Assembly: GCF_005434945.1 (NCBI RefSeq) | Contig: NZ_SKCH01000012.1 | Location: 43,826 to 107,825 of the forward strand | Direction: 5' to 3' | From: Prescottella subtropica | GTDB lineage: Bacteria > Actinomycetota > Actinomycetes > Mycobacteriales > Mycobacteriaceae | DNA: 64,000 nucleotides | Shown here: in pieces, positions 56,453-64,000 of the stretch | Position numbering within the stretch: position 1 is the stretch's first letter | Layout: each line of letters begins with the position of its first letter | Program-made: the position numbers and the translations under genes | Notes under the pieces: generated by a model | Seen by the model: only the letters and a program-made list of their open reading frames with translations | Database searches by the model: none | Told to the model about the DNA's origin: nothing

Positions 56453-57897
56453 GACGGCCGCGCCTGCTCACCGCGGTGCTCGCTCTCGTCGCCGTCGCCG
56501 CCACCGGATGTGCGACGACGACCGACGGCCGCGCCGTCTCCATCTACGACGACCCGTTCACCGTCGCCGGCCTGCCCGCCCGCGACGGCCCCAGCGGCCC
56601 CCGCGCCGGCACCCCCGACGCCGTCCGCGCCGTCGTCGGCAGTGACGGCGGCGCCGTCGACCGGCTCGCCGCCAACGCGATCACCGACATCGAAAGCTAT
56701 TGGGCGCAGCAGTATCCGACGATCTTCGCGGGCACGTTCACGCCGGTGTCCGAGCTGATGTCGTGGGATCCCGACGACACCGACGGCCCCCGCTTCTGCG
56801 GCATCGGCACCGACGACCTCGTCAACGCCGCCTACTGCACCCGGCAGGACGTCGTCGGCTGGGATCGCACCTACCTGCTGCCCGCCCTGATCGACGCGTT
56901 CGGCCCGATGGCCGTCGTCATGGTCCTCGCCCACGAGTACGGGCACGCCATCCAGCAGAAGGCGGGCCTCGTCGGCGACGACGACCCCGGCATCGTCCTC
57001 GAACAGCAGGCCGACTGCTTCTCCGGCGCCTTCGTCCGGCATGTCGCCGAGGGCGACGCCCCGCACTTCACCCTCAACACCGCCGACGGCCTCAACTCGG
57101 TCCTCGCCGCCACCGTCGCTGTCCGCGACACCGAACCCGGCGCCGCCGACTCCGTCCACGGCTCCGCGTTCGAGCGGGTCACCGCCGTGCAGATCGGCTT
57201 CACCGACGGCCCCGCCGCCTGCACCGGCATCGACGCCGACGAGATCATCTCCCGCCGCACCGACCTGCCCCGGCACTACGAGGGACGCAGCGACGACGGC
57301 GAACTCCCCGTCACCGAGGAATCGGTGCGCGCCATCGTCGACTCGTTCGCCGCGGTGTTCGCGCTCGCAGACCCGCCGCAGCTGGACCTGTCCGGCATCG
57401 ACACCGGCTGCGCGGACGCCGACGCCACCGCACCCGTGTCGTACTGCCCCACCACGAACACGATCGGCGTGGACCTGCCCGCCCTGGCCGAACGTGGACG
57501 CCCCGCCGCCGGCGACGGCACCCGGGACGCCATCGTCAACGTCGACGTCACCGGCGACTACAGCGCCTACGTGCTGCTCGCGTCCCGGTACACGCTCGCG
57601 GTGCAGAAGGCGTCCGGGATGTCGCTGTCCGGGCCGCAGACGGCGTTGCGGGCCGCATGCCTGTCCGGCGCCGTCACCGCCGCCCTGAGCCCCGGCAACC
57701 CGCGGGCCGCCGACATCGCGGCGCGGGTGTGGCTGTCCCCCGGCGACCTCGACGAGGCCATCTCCGGGCTGCTGTCCGACGGTCTCGCCGCCAGCGACGT
57801 CGACGGGGTCACCGTGCCCAGCGGCTTCTCCCGCGTCGACGCGTTCCGCACCGGCGTCCTGGGCGGGCAGGACGCCTGCACCGGCCGCTACCGGTAA
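56449..57897 (+). CDS. Neutral zinc metallopeptidase, putative lipoprotein (YpfJ-like)
   Basis: A 482-aa protein. A signal sequence ends in a lipobox, VAATGC, with Cys21 as the likely lipid anchor. The zinc motif HEYGH is at 162-166 ([18 protein letters not shown]), followed by [15 protein letters not shown], which supplies a further acidic ligand. This is the pattern of the neutral zinc metallopeptidase family. It is coupled to glgB by GTGA, an unexpected partner for a surface protease. Its last 17 bases lie inside a duplicated segment next to an IS remnant. Confidence 0.82.
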   Translation: MRRPRLLTAVLALVAVAATGCATTTDGRAVSIYDDPFTVAGLPARDGPSGPRAGTPDAVRAVVGSDGGAVDRLAANAITDIESYWAQQYPTIFAGTFTPVSELMSWDPDDTDGPRFCGIGTDDLVNAAYCTRQDVVGWDRTYLLPALIDAFGPMAVVMVLAHEYGHAIQQKAGLVGDDDPGIVLEQQADCFSGAFVRHVAEGDAPHFTLNTADGLNSVLAATVAVRDTEPGAADSVHGSAFERVTAVQIGFTDGPAACTGIDADEIISRRTDLPRHYEGRSDDGELPVTEESVRAIVDSFAAVFALADPPQLDLSGIDTGCADADATAPVSYCPTTNTIGVDLPALAERGRPAAGDGTRDAIVNVDVTGDYSAYVLLASRYTLAVQKASGMSLSGPQTALRAACLSGAVTAALSPGNPRAADIAARVWLSPGDLDEAISGLLSDGLAASDVDGVTVPSGFSRVDAFRTGVLGGQDACTGRYR

Positions 57898-57972
57898 AAA
57901 CTCAGTACAGCGCGGACGCGAGTTTGCGGCGGGCCGCGATCACGATCGGCTCCGCCGGATCGAACAGTTCGA
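57881..57972. repeat. Left copy of a ~92-bp duplication
   Basis: This segment reads from the last codons of the metallopeptidase gene through the C-terminal codons of the thioredoxin-TPR gene (complement encodes [20 protein letters not shown]). It is repeated at 58495-58589 with a few differences (TAA versus TAG stop, GCGG versus ACGG, GGCTCC versus GGTTCC). The left copy stops where the mobile element begins, leaving a truncated thioredoxin gene end. Confidence 0.75.
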
Positions 57973-58491
57973 CCTGACTTGCACAGGTCGACGGGGATTT
58001 CCGGTTTCGGCTGGCGTTTACACTGGTAGTGGGATCGCGAGTCGGCGATTCGGGGCACTAACCGAAATGTCCTAAGTCAGGTCAAACCTTCGGCCCCGTC
58101 TCTGCGAATCCGCAGGTCACAGCCACCTCATCCGACCTTTCCGGGGCCCTGGGGCATGTGGTGACAATGCCGCGATGGAGTCGTTCTTCGCTCTCCTGCA
58201 GAAGAACGTCCTCGACCGGCAACGCTGGTCGACCCGAGCGGAACTCCGACTGGCAATCGTGACCTGGATCGAGAAGACCTACCACCGCAAGCGCCGCCAG
58301 CGGCGCCTGGGGAAGCTCACCCCGATCGAGTTTGAGACAATCAATCAGGCCGCACACGCGGCTTGAGCCTCTCCACCCCATGAGTCAACTGAAGTGGGGC
58401 AGTCCCATCACCCCGGATGCCGCAGCCGTCCTCGCTGCACTGGACCTAACGGCCCGCGGACCGGGGCACTAAACCTGTGTAAGTCAGGACA
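57973..58491. mobile_element. Mosaic of insertion-sequence remnants
   Basis: The block is bounded by CCTGACTTGCACAGGT (57973-57988) and the near-complementary ACCTGTGTAAGTCAGG (58473-58488), as inverted terminal repeats. An internal copy of the right-end sequence (GGGGCACTAAC..., 58052 onward, ending CTAAGTCAGGTCA) shows that more than one element end is present. A 3' piece of an IS3-type transposase gene lies inside. At about 520 bp it is too short for a working IS3 element (about 1.2-1.5 kb). Confidence 0.7.
58128..58366 (+). pseudogene. IS3-family transposase (OrfB) C-terminal remnant
   Basis: The frame from 58175 gives MESFFALLQKNVLDRQRWST, then IVTWIEKTYHRKRRQRRLGK and LTPIEFETINQAA, the C-terminal end of IS3-type DDE transposases including the last catalytic Glu region. 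Just upstream, SSDLSGALG and then ACGDNAAMESF can be read only with a one-base shift near 58155, so the gene is frameshifted as well as truncated. The N-terminal two thirds are missing. Not functional. Confidence 0.8.
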
Positions 58492-58494
58492 GAG

Positions 58495-58589
58495 CCGGCC
58501 GCTACCGGTAGAAAAAAATCAGTACAGCGCGGACGCGAGTTTACGGCGGGCCACGATCACGATCGGTTCCGCCGGATCGAACAGTTCGA
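58495..58589. repeat. Right copy of the ~92-bp duplication
   Basis: This is the counterpart of 57881-57972, beginning CCGGCCGCTACCGGTA and containing the functional 3' end of the thioredoxin-TPR gene. It includes seven consecutive A residues where the left copy has five. The pair flanks the IS remnant, much longer than the 3-5 bp target duplication an IS3 element makes. Confidence 0.75.
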
Positions 58590-59469
58590 ACAGTTCGAGC
58601 AGCCGCGTCCGGACCTGCGTCCGGTCGTCGCCGGCGGTGCGACGCACCAGCGCGACGAGCCGATCGAAGGCGGCCTCGGGCCGCTGTGAGTACATCTCGG
58701 CGTCGGCGGCCGCGAACTGCGCGTCGATCGAGTCGGGCTGCGCCTCGGCAGCCGCGTACACGTCCTGCGGCAGTTCCTGGACGCGGGCGAGGAACGTGAC
58801 CTGACGCAGTGCCGCCTGCGCCTGCGTGTTGCCGGGTTCGGAGTTGAGGACCAGCCGGTAGGCGGCCATCGCACCCTCGAAGTCGCCCTCCTCGAGCGCG
58901 GTCTCGGCGGCCACGAACCGCGGATCCTCCGGCTCGGGTTCGGCCGGTCCCGCGGACGGCGGACCGGACAGTTTGCCGGCGACGGCCTGCTGCAGCGCGG
59001 CGATCCACTCCCGCAGCTGCGCCTCCGGCTGGGCGCCGGCGAAGTCGGCGAGCGGCTGCCCGCCGGCCAGTGCGACGACGGTCGGCACCGACTGCACCCC
59101 GAACGCCTGCGCGATGCCCGGATTGGCGTCGACGTCGACCTTGGCGAGTACCCAGTTCCCGCCGCCCTCGTGCGCGAGCTTCTCGAGCACCGGGGACAGC
59201 TGTTTGCACGGCTCACACCAGGTGGCCCACAGGTCGACGACGACCAGGACCTGCATGGACCGCTCGAGCACCTCGGTCTGGAACGTCGCATCGGTGACGT
59301 CGACGACGGGTGCGAGGCCGGTGCTGCTCACCGGGGCCGACCCGTCGGCCGCGGGTGCGGGCGGGGCGGCCGGCGGCTGCATCGCACGCTCCTTGAGGCC
59401 GGAGAGATCGACGGCACCGGACATGGCCGCGGCGAGGGCAGAGGACGGACGGGAACCGGGTCGAGTCAC
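58519..59469 (-). CDS. Thioredoxin-TPR (YbbN/CnoX-like) protein
   Basis: A 316-aa protein homologous to Rv1324. A thioredoxin domain carries the active site [11 protein letters not shown] (Cys85, Cys88) after a Pro/Ala-rich N-terminal linker. [20 protein letters not shown] is the cis-Pro region. The C-terminal 110 residues are tetratricopeptide-like helices ([16 protein letters not shown] repeat, [20 protein letters not shown]). Related proteins act as redox-linked chaperones. GTG 59469 is chosen as start. Its 3' end lies in the duplicated segment. Confidence 0.9.
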   Translation of the reverse strand: MTRPGSRPSSALAAAMSGAVDLSGLKERAMQPPAAPPAPAADGSAPVSSTGLAPVVDVTDATFQTEVLERSMQVLVVVDLWATWCEPCKQLSPVLEKLAHEGGGNWVLAKVDVDANPGIAQAFGVQSVPTVVALAGGQPLADFAGAQPEAQLREWIAALQQAVAGKLSGPPSAGPAEPEPEDPRFVAAETALEEGDFEGAMAAYRLVLNSEPGNTQAQAALRQVTFLARVQELPQDVYAAAEAQPDSIDAQFAAADAEMYSQRPEAAFDRLVALVRRTAGDDRTQVRTRLLELFELFDPAEPIVIVARRKLASALY

Positions 59470-59474
59470 GGAGT

Positions 59475-59840
59475 CTAGTGTGTCACGGCCGGCTGCGGGG
59501 CGGCGGTGGCACCCGTCGACAGTTCCCCGAGCAGGCCCTTGCCGGCGGCCCACTTCTCGAACCACACGGTCATGAACGGCGGCACGCTCGACACCATCGC
59601 CAACGCGAGGGTCGTGAAGTTCCACTTCAGGACGCGGGCAGTGACGAACGCGATGACGATGTAGGCGACGAAGATCGCGCCGTGAAGAGCTCCGAAGATC
59701 TTCACGCCGATCTCCGGGCCCTCCTCCGGCAGGTGCTTGAACGCCATGCCGATGAGCAGGCCGGCCCAGCTGAAGGCTTCCAGAACGGCCACGAAACGGA
59801 AACGCTTGGGCCAGGAGCTGAGGTCGAAGATGTTTGCCAT
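59475..59840 (-). CDS. DUF3817 membrane protein, second copy
   Basis: A 121-aa protein with the DUF3817 pattern [40 protein letters not shown] and [12 protein letters not shown]. Three to four membrane segments. It lies five bases upstream of the thioredoxin-TPR gene, so the two may be expressed together. Paralogue of the gene at 32.8 kb. Function unknown. Confidence 0.8.
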   Translation of the reverse strand: MANIFDLSSWPKRFRFVAVLEAFSWAGLLIGMAFKHLPEEGPEIGVKIFGALHGAIFVAYIVIAFVTARVLKWNFTTLALAMVSSVPPFMTVWFEKWAAGKGLLGELSTGATAAPQPAVTH

Positions 59841-59864
59841 GGCCGCCATTGTGCCCGAGAAACT

Positions 59865-59917
59865 ACGACGCCCCGTAGTTGATCCTGGTCACACCAGGCT
59901 CCACCACGGGGCGTCGT
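59865..59917. terminator. Composite hairpin terminator
   Basis: Outer arms ACGACGCCCCGT (59865-59876) and ACGGGGCGTCGT (59906-59917) enclose an inner hairpin CCTGGT-CAC-ACCAGG (59884-59898). It lies directly after the thiolase gene stop codon and before the DUF3817 gene. Confidence 0.72.
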
Positions 59918-59930
59918 TCGCGCTTTCGGG

Positions 59931-61121
59931 CTACTTCTTCGGCACTCGCACGATCAGGGCGTCGCCCTGGCCGCCGCCGCCACACAGCGAGGCTGCACCG
60001 ATGCCGCCGCCGCGGCGCTGCAGCTCGAGCGCCAGGTGCAGCACGATCCGGGCGCCGGACATGCCGAGCGGGTGACCGATCGCGATCGCGCCGCCGTTGA
60101 CGTTGACCTTGGCCGGGTCGATACCCAGTTCCCGGGTCGACGCGATTCCGACGGCCGCGAACGCCTCGTTGATCTCGACCAGGTCGAGGTCCTTCGGGTC
60201 GATACCCTCCCGCGTGCACGCCTTGACGATCGCGTTCGCCGGCTGCGACTGCAGCGTCGAATCCGGTCCGGCGACGACGCCGGCGGCACCGATCTCGGCG
60301 ATCCACTCGAGCCCGAGCGCCTCGGCCTTGGTCTTGGACATCACAACGACCGCGGCCGCGCCGTCGGAGATCTGCGACGCGTTACCGGCGGTGACGGAGC
60401 CGTCCTTGCTGAACGACGGACGCAGCTTCGCGAGGGTCTCGGCGGTGGTGTCGGCGCGGATGCCCTCGTCGGTGGTGACTACGACCGGCTCGCCGCGGCG
60501 CTGCGGCACGCTGACCGACACGACCTCGTCGGCGAACAGGCCGTCCTTCCAGGCGCGGGCCGCCTGCTGGTGCGATGCCGCGGAGAACGCGTCCTGCTCC
60601 TCGCGGGAGACGAACCGGTCGCCGTGGTTGGCGGACTCGGTGAGGTTGCCCATCGGCTGGTCGGTGAAGATGTCGTACAGGCCGTCGAACGCCATGTGGT
60701 CGCGCATCGCGACGTCGCCGTACTTGAAGCCCTCCCGGGACTTTTCGAGCAGGTGCGGGGACCGTGACATCGATTCCATGCCGCCGGCGACGACGACGTC
60801 GAACTCGCCGGCGCGGATCAGCTGGTCGGCCATCGCGATCGCGTTGATGCCGGACAGGCACACCTTGTTGACGGTCAGGGCGGGCACGTCCATCGGGATG
60901 CCGGCGGCGACGGCGGCCTGGCGGGCCGGGATCTGGCCGGCGCCCGCGGTGAGGACCTGGCCCATGATGACGTACTCGACCTGCTCGGGGGCGACGCCAC
61001 CTTTTTCCAGGGCGCCCTTGATGGCGATTCCGCCGAGGTCGGAACCCGACAGATCCTTCAGGGAGCCGAGCAGTCGTCCGACCGGGGTACGCGCCCCGGC
61101 AACGATCACAGAAGTGGTCAA
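59931..61121 (-). CDS. Acetyl-CoA C-acetyltransferase (thiolase, FadA4 type)
   Basis: A 396-aa thiolase. The acyl-carrying Cys88 is in [20 protein letters not shown], the general base His350 in [13 protein letters not shown] and the second Cys380 in [14 protein letters not shown]. It condenses or splits acetoacetyl-CoA. The start is TTG 61121 with GGAGGA directly upstream. It corresponds to Rv1323 (fadA4) and is divergent from methylmalonyl-CoA epimerase, with a perfect palindrome in the shared promoter region. Confidence 0.93.
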   Translation of the reverse strand: MTTSVIVAGARTPVGRLLGSLKDLSGSDLGGIAIKGALEKGGVAPEQVEYVIMGQVLTAGAGQIPARQAAVAAGIPMDVPALTVNKVCLSGINAIAMADQLIRAGEFDVVVAGGMESMSRSPHLLEKSREGFKYGDVAMRDHMAFDGLYDIFTDQPMGNLTESANHGDRFVSREEQDAFSAASHQQAARAWKDGLFADEVVSVSVPQRRGEPVVVTTDEGIRADTTAETLAKLRPSFSKDGSVTAGNASQISDGAAAVVVMSKTKAEALGLEWIAEIGAAGVVAGPDSTLQSQPANAIVKACTREGIDPKDLDLVEINEAFAAVGIASTRELGIDPAKVNVNGGAIAIGHPLGMSGARIVLHLALELQRRGGGIGAASLCGGGGQGDALIVRVPKK

Positions 61122-61188
61122 GATTCCTCCAGCGGTCGAGCTTGGCCCGGGCCACACGCATTGCCGTGGCCGGGAAAGAACACCTCAA

Positions 61189-61204
61189 ACGGTAGCGCTA
61201 CCGT
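61189..61204. promoter_or_regulatory. 16-bp palindrome in the fadA4-like / mce promoter region
   Basis: ACGGTAGCGCTACCGT is a perfect palindrome ending nine bases before the epimerase ATG. It overlaps the -10-like TACCGT (61199-61204) of that gene and lies upstream of the thiolase gene on the other strand. It has the size of a TetR-family operator. The regulator is not identified. Confidence 0.5.
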
Positions 61205-61212
61205 CTGTAGGC

Positions 61213-61692
61213 ATGACATCTTCGTCCCCCACCCCCGCCGCGAACAGCCTGTCCTCGCAGCTCGTGACCGCCATCGACCACGTCGGCATCGCCGTCCCGG
61301 ACCTCGACGTCGCCATCGCCTGGTACAGCAAGCACCTCGGCATGGTCTCCACCCACGAGGAGGTCAACGAGGAGCAGGGTGTGCGTGAGGCCATGCTGTC
61401 GGTGGTCGGCTCGCCCGCCGGCGCCCCCGCCATCCAGCTGCTCGCCCCTCTGGACGAGACCTCCACGATCGCCAAGTTCATCGACCGCAACGGTCCCGGC
61501 CAGCAGCAGCTCGCCTACCGGGTCACCGACATCGACGCGATCAGCGCCCAGCTGCGCGCCGACGGCGTCCGTCTGCTGTACGACGCCCCGCGCCGCGGCA
61601 CCGCGAACTCGCGCATCAACTTCATCCACCCGAAGGACGCCGGCGGCGTCCTGGTCGAGCTGGTCGAGCCCGCTTCGAACAGCGATCACTGA
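61213..61692 (+). CDS. mce: Methylmalonyl-CoA epimerase
   Basis: A 159-aa VOC-fold enzyme that interconverts (R)- and (S)-methylmalonyl-CoA in propionate metabolism. AIDHVGIAVPDLDVAIAWYS holds the first metal His; QLAYRVTDIDAISAQLRADG and INFIHPKDAGGVLVELVE complete the site with a further His and the C-terminal Glu. The N-terminal 18 residues are Ser/Pro-rich and variable. ATG 61213 is eight bases after TACCGT. Confidence 0.92.
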   Translation: MTSSSPTPAANSLSSQLVTAIDHVGIAVPDLDVAIAWYSKHLGMVSTHEEVNEEQGVREAMLSVVGSPAGAPAIQLLAPLDETSTIAKFIDRNGPGQQQLAYRVTDIDAISAQLRADGVRLLYDAPRRGTANSRINFIHPKDAGGVLVELVEPASNSDH

Positions 61693-61802
61693 CGGCGATT
61701 CTCGCCAGACTTCGTCCGATGTGACCGAGTGGGGCCGACGCGCCGAGCCCGGCCCCACTCCACACGCGTCGTGTCGGCGTCGCCGCCGGTAGATTGGCAG
61801 GC

Positions 61803-62696
61803 ATGGCCTACGATCACGACCGCGGCATGCCGTTCACCATCGTCCGCAAGGGATACGACAAGGACGAGGTTCGACGCTACTTCTCCCGTTTCGACGCCGA
61901 GTTGCGTCTGACGGCGACCGACCGTGACGCGGCGGCCGCTCAGGCCCGTGAACTGGCCCTTCAGCTCGAGGACGCCCGCGACGAGATCGACGAGCTACGA
62001 CGCGACGTCGACCGGCTGTCGGTGCCGCCGACAACGCTCGAGGGCATGAGCGAACGTATCTCCCGCATGCTCCGGCTCGCGTCCGACGAGGCCTCCGAGG
62101 TCCGCGCGAAGGCCGAGGCCGATGCCGCCGAGATGGTGTCCCTCGCCGAGCAGGACAGCGCCCGCATGCGCCGTGAATACGAGGCGAAGACCGCCGAACT
62201 CGAGGGGCGCCGGACCGCCCTCGAACGCGAGCACGCCCGCACCATGGAGACCGCGCGGGCCGAGGCCACCCGCATCGTCGACGCCGCCACCGCCGAACGC
62301 GACCGGCTCACCACCGAGGCCGAGGCCAAGCGCGCCCAGGAACACCAGGATTTCGAGATCACGATGTCCGAACATCGCGCGAAGACTCTCGCCGAGATCG
62401 AGCACCGCGAAAACACCAGCAAGGCCGAGGCGCACCGCCGGGTCAGCGACGCCACCGCGGAGGCACGCCGACGCGTCACCGACGCCACCGAGGTCTCCGA
62501 ACGTAAAATCGCTCACGCCAAGGAACTCGCGGAGGAACTGCGGGTCCTGCGCAGCCGAATCCTGGAGCAGCTCCTGGGAATTCGCGGTCAGCTCGATTCG
62601 GTGCCGGCAATGCTCGCGTCCGTCGACAAGGAGGGCGAACTGCTCGACGACGCCACCCCGGTCAGCGACGGCGCGGAGGTTCCCGCCCGGTCCTGA
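61803..62696 (+). CDS. DivIVA-like coiled-coil protein
   Basis: A 297-aa protein. The N-terminal 30 residues (FTIVRKGYDKDEVRRYFSRF) have the DivIVA/GpsB-type membrane-binding start pattern. Residues 40-260 are almost entirely heptad-like coiled coil rich in Ala, Glu and Arg (ERISRMLRLASDEASEVRAK, then EAEAKRAQEHQDFEIT). It is probably a cytoskeletal or polar-growth scaffold in the style of Wag31 or Scy, but it is not Wag31 itself. ATG 61803 lies seven bases after TAGATT, a leaderless layout. Confidence 0.75.
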   Translation: MAYDHDRGMPFTIVRKGYDKDEVRRYFSRFDAELRLTATDRDAAAAQARELALQLEDARDEIDELRRDVDRLSVPPTTLEGMSERISRMLRLASDEASEVRAKAEADAAEMVSLAEQDSARMRREYEAKTAELEGRRTALEREHARTMETARAEATRIVDAATAERDRLTTEAEAKRAQEHQDFEITMSEHRAKTLAEIEHRENTSKAEAHRRVSDATAEARRRVTDATEVSERKIAHAKELAEELRVLRSRILEQLLGIRGQLDSVPAMLASVDKEGELLDDATPVSDGAEVPARS

Positions 62697-62699
62697 CGG

Positions 62700-63020
62700 T
62701 CACGACCAGCGTCGGGTGATGCCACGCGTGCGTCGTCCGGCCCAGCATCCGGTGTGCCAGTGCCGACGATCGTCGGCCCCACCCGGATCGGACGGCCACG
62801 CGACGACATGCGCGACGCCGGGCCGCACATCCTGATCACATCCCGGGCACCGATACGTCTTGACGGCCCGGGCCCCGGGAATCTGCCGGACGACGTACTG
62901 CTCGTCGCCGTAGCCGGCGGGACCGGATTCCTCCCGGGCCAACGCGTTCCCGTATGTCGGCCCGTCCACCGAATGGTCGGCACGACGGGGCGTTCTGCTG
63001 GACTGTTTTCGACGCGGCAC
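62700..63020 (-). CDS. Small conserved protein with zinc-ribbon-like motif, next to nucS
   Basis: A 106-aa basic protein. The C-terminal half has YRCPGCDQDVRPGVAHVVAW and then DDRRHWHTGCWAGR; two Cys pairs and His residues could hold zinc. Homologues are annotated only as ATP/GTP-binding in actinobacteria, without a real NTP-binding motif that I can see. The GTG at 63020 lies seven bases after TAGACT (leaderless layout). It converges with the DivIVA-like gene three bases away. Confidence 0.72.
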   Translation of the reverse strand: MPRRKQSSRTPRRADHSVDGPTYGNALAREESGPAGYGDEQYVVRQIPGARAVKTYRCPGCDQDVRPGVAHVVAWPSDPGGADDRRHWHTGCWAGRRTRGITRRWS

Positions 63021-63052
63021 GACGTCCAGTCTAGGGGCGACCCCGAGGACGA

Positions 63053-63754
63053 TCAGAACAGCCGGAACTCGGTGCTCTCGGTGCCGCGCAACGCCTCGTA
63101 GTCGAGAACGAGGCAACGGATGCCCCGATCGGTGGCGAGAGTCTTGGCCTGCGGCTTGATCTGCTGGGCGGCGAACACGCCGGCCACCGGCGCCAGCAGC
63201 GGATCCCTGTTCAACAGTTCCAGGTAGCGGGTGAGCTGTTCGACGCCGTCGATCTCCCCGCGCCGTTTGATCTCGACGGCGACGGTCGCCCCGTCGGCGT
63301 CCCGACACAGCAGGTCGACGGGCCCGATCGCCGTCATGTACTCGCGGCGGATGAGACTGTAGCCATCCCCCAGCGTCTCGACGTGCTCGGCGAGGAGCTC
63401 CTGCAGGTGCGCTTCGACGCCGTCCTTGACAAGACCCGGGTCGACGCCGAGTTCATGGCTCGAGTCGTGCTCGATCTCCTCGATGGTGATCCGCAGTTCC
63501 TCGCCGGCCTTGTTGGTGACGACCCACAGCTGGTTCTCGGACGCCCCGTCACCGGCACTGTCTGCGCCGTCGGTGGTGGTCTCGGCGAGCCAGCACGGGG
63601 GGCTCATCCAGTTGAGCGGCTTGTAGGCGCGGTCGTCGGCATGAATGCTCACCGAGCCGTCCGCCTTGATCAGCAGGAGTCGTCGGGCCATCGGCAGATG
63701 GGAGGTGAGACGACCGACGTAGTCGACACGGCAACGAGCAATCACAAGACGCAC
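63053..63754 (-). CDS. nucS: Mismatch-specific endonuclease NucS (EndoMS)
   Basis: A 233-aa nuclease that makes double-strand cuts at mismatches, the non-MutS mismatch repair of actinobacteria. [17 protein letters not shown] is the conserved N-terminal stretch; the catalytic domain has [20 protein letters not shown] and [20 protein letters not shown]. The C-terminus STEFRLF looks like a sliding-clamp binding tail. GTG 63754 is chosen because it is seven bases after TAGGGT; GTG 63763 is the alternative. Corresponds to Rv1321. Confidence 0.95.
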   Translation of the reverse strand: MRLVIARCRVDYVGRLTSHLPMARRLLLIKADGSVSIHADDRAYKPLNWMSPPCWLAETTTDGADSAGDGASENQLWVVTNKAGEELRITIEEIEHDSSHELGVDPGLVKDGVEAHLQELLAEHVETLGDGYSLIRREYMTAIGPVDLLCRDADGATVAVEIKRRGEIDGVEQLTRYLELLNRDPLLAPVAGVFAAQQIKPQAKTLATDRGIRCLVLDYEALRGTESTEFRLF

Positions 63755-63834
63755 TCGGCCCACCCTAGTGGATCGGACATGCCTCGGTCGATCCGGTCGA
63801 CCGGTCGTCTCCCCACAAAAGGGGTACAGAAAGC

Positions 63835-63870
63835 AGTGAGGGCCCCCACCTATTGGTGGGGGCCCTCACT
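63835..63870 (-). terminator. rRNA operon terminator
   Basis: A perfect 16-bp stem (63835-63850 and 63855-63870) with loop TATT lies immediately beyond the 3' end of the 5S rRNA on the minus strand and is followed there by GCTTTCTG. This is the end of the rRNA operon transcript. Confidence 0.88.
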
Positions 63871-63878
63871 GAAAAGGT

Positions 63879-63997
63879 GTTCGGCGGTGTCCTACTCTCC
63901 CACACCCTGTCGAGTGCAGTACCATCGGCGCTGGAGGGCTTAGCTTCCGGGTTCGGAATGGGACCGGGCGTTTCCCCTCCGCTATGGCCGCCGTAAC
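63879..63997 (-). rRNA. rrf: 5S ribosomal RNA
   Basis: Read on the minus strand, the sequence starts GTTACGGCGGCCATAGCGGA, contains CCCGGTCCCATTCCGAACCC and GGTACTGCACTCGACAGGG, and ends near GGACACCGCCGAACA. These are the standard 5S helices and loops of high-GC Gram-positives. About 118 nt; the exact ends are placed by eye. The 23S and 16S genes would lie to the right, outside the window. Confidence 0.95.
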
Positions 63998-64000
63998 TCT

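Noticed and set aside
57961..57972. LexA (SOS) box at CGAACAGTTCG
   Set aside because: The actinobacterial SOS box needs TCGAAC-N4-GTTCGA; the spacing here is one base and the sequence is coding in the intact copy.
58082..58381. A 99-codon minus-strand frame in the IS region
   Set aside because: It is antisense to the transposase remnant, whose C-terminal sequence on the plus strand is recognisable.

Overview
The window is very GC-rich chromosomal DNA from a mycolic-acid-bearing actinobacterium (Corynebacteriales), most likely Rhodococcus or a close relative. The basis is gene content and order. Two blocks follow the Mycobacterium tuberculosis chromosome: about 1.9-32.1 kb matches Rv2867c-Rv2909c, and about 32.4-63.8 kb matches Rv1342c-Rv1321 in reverse. 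Other signs are the GlgE/GlgB/GlgP glucan enzymes, the mismatch-repair nuclease NucS, frequent GTG starts, and many genes whose start codon lies 6-8 nt after a TAnnnT -10 box, as in leaderless transcripts. The assignment is from recognition of protein families, not from a search.

Layout. 0-2 kb: start of an acyl-CoA synthetase gene, a LuxR-type regulator, and an NTF2-like gene behind a KstR-like box. 2-6.5 kb: GNAT, ispG, rip1-type site-2 protease and dxr (non-mevalonate isoprenoids). 7-16 kb: rlmN, a CitE-like protein, a secreted lipase, a methyltransferase, then cdsA-frr-pyrH-tsf-rpsB. 15.6-25.7 kb: an M23 peptidase, xerC, an MFS exporter, a GIY-YIG protein, a HadA-like dehydratase, dprA-yifB-yraN, a DUF2469 gene, rnhB, lepB, rplS. 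25.8-32.1 kb: a membrane protein coupled to a formylglycine-generating enzyme, tex, and trmD-rimM-khpA-rpsP. 32.4-42.3 kb: a DUF3817 pair, rdgB-rph, a phosphodiesterase, rhomboid, P1 peptidase, DUF2017-clpS, then NAD salvage genes (pncB, pncA) and a DinG-type helicase.

42.3-48.85 kb is an accessory interval between dinG and glgP, which are neighbours in M. tuberculosis. It holds a 43-aa gene, two orphan antitoxin-like genes (DUF2384/MbcA and VbhA types), an ABC exporter, gabT, and the most unusual item here. That item is an operon of a 168-aa secreted protein followed by four tandem genes for 30-32 aa hydrophobic, slightly acidic peptides. Each gene has its own ribosome binding site. The operon is preceded by two adjacent perfect palindromes and closed by a strong hairpin. 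The peptides fall into two pairs by shared motifs, and four of the five products end in serine. I suspect envelope or mycomembrane peptides comparable in style to the corynebacterial PorA/PorH pair, or a multi-peptide leaderless bacteriocin; neither is shown.

48.9-63.8 kb: glgP, a membrane protein, the glgE-glgB-metallopeptidase operon, an IS remnant inside a duplicated gene end, a thioredoxin-TPR gene, a second DUF3817 gene, a thiolase, methylmalonyl-CoA epimerase, a DivIVA-like coiled-coil protein, a small Cys-rich protein and nucS. The right edge holds the 3' end of an rRNA operon: a 5S rRNA on the minus strand with its terminator.
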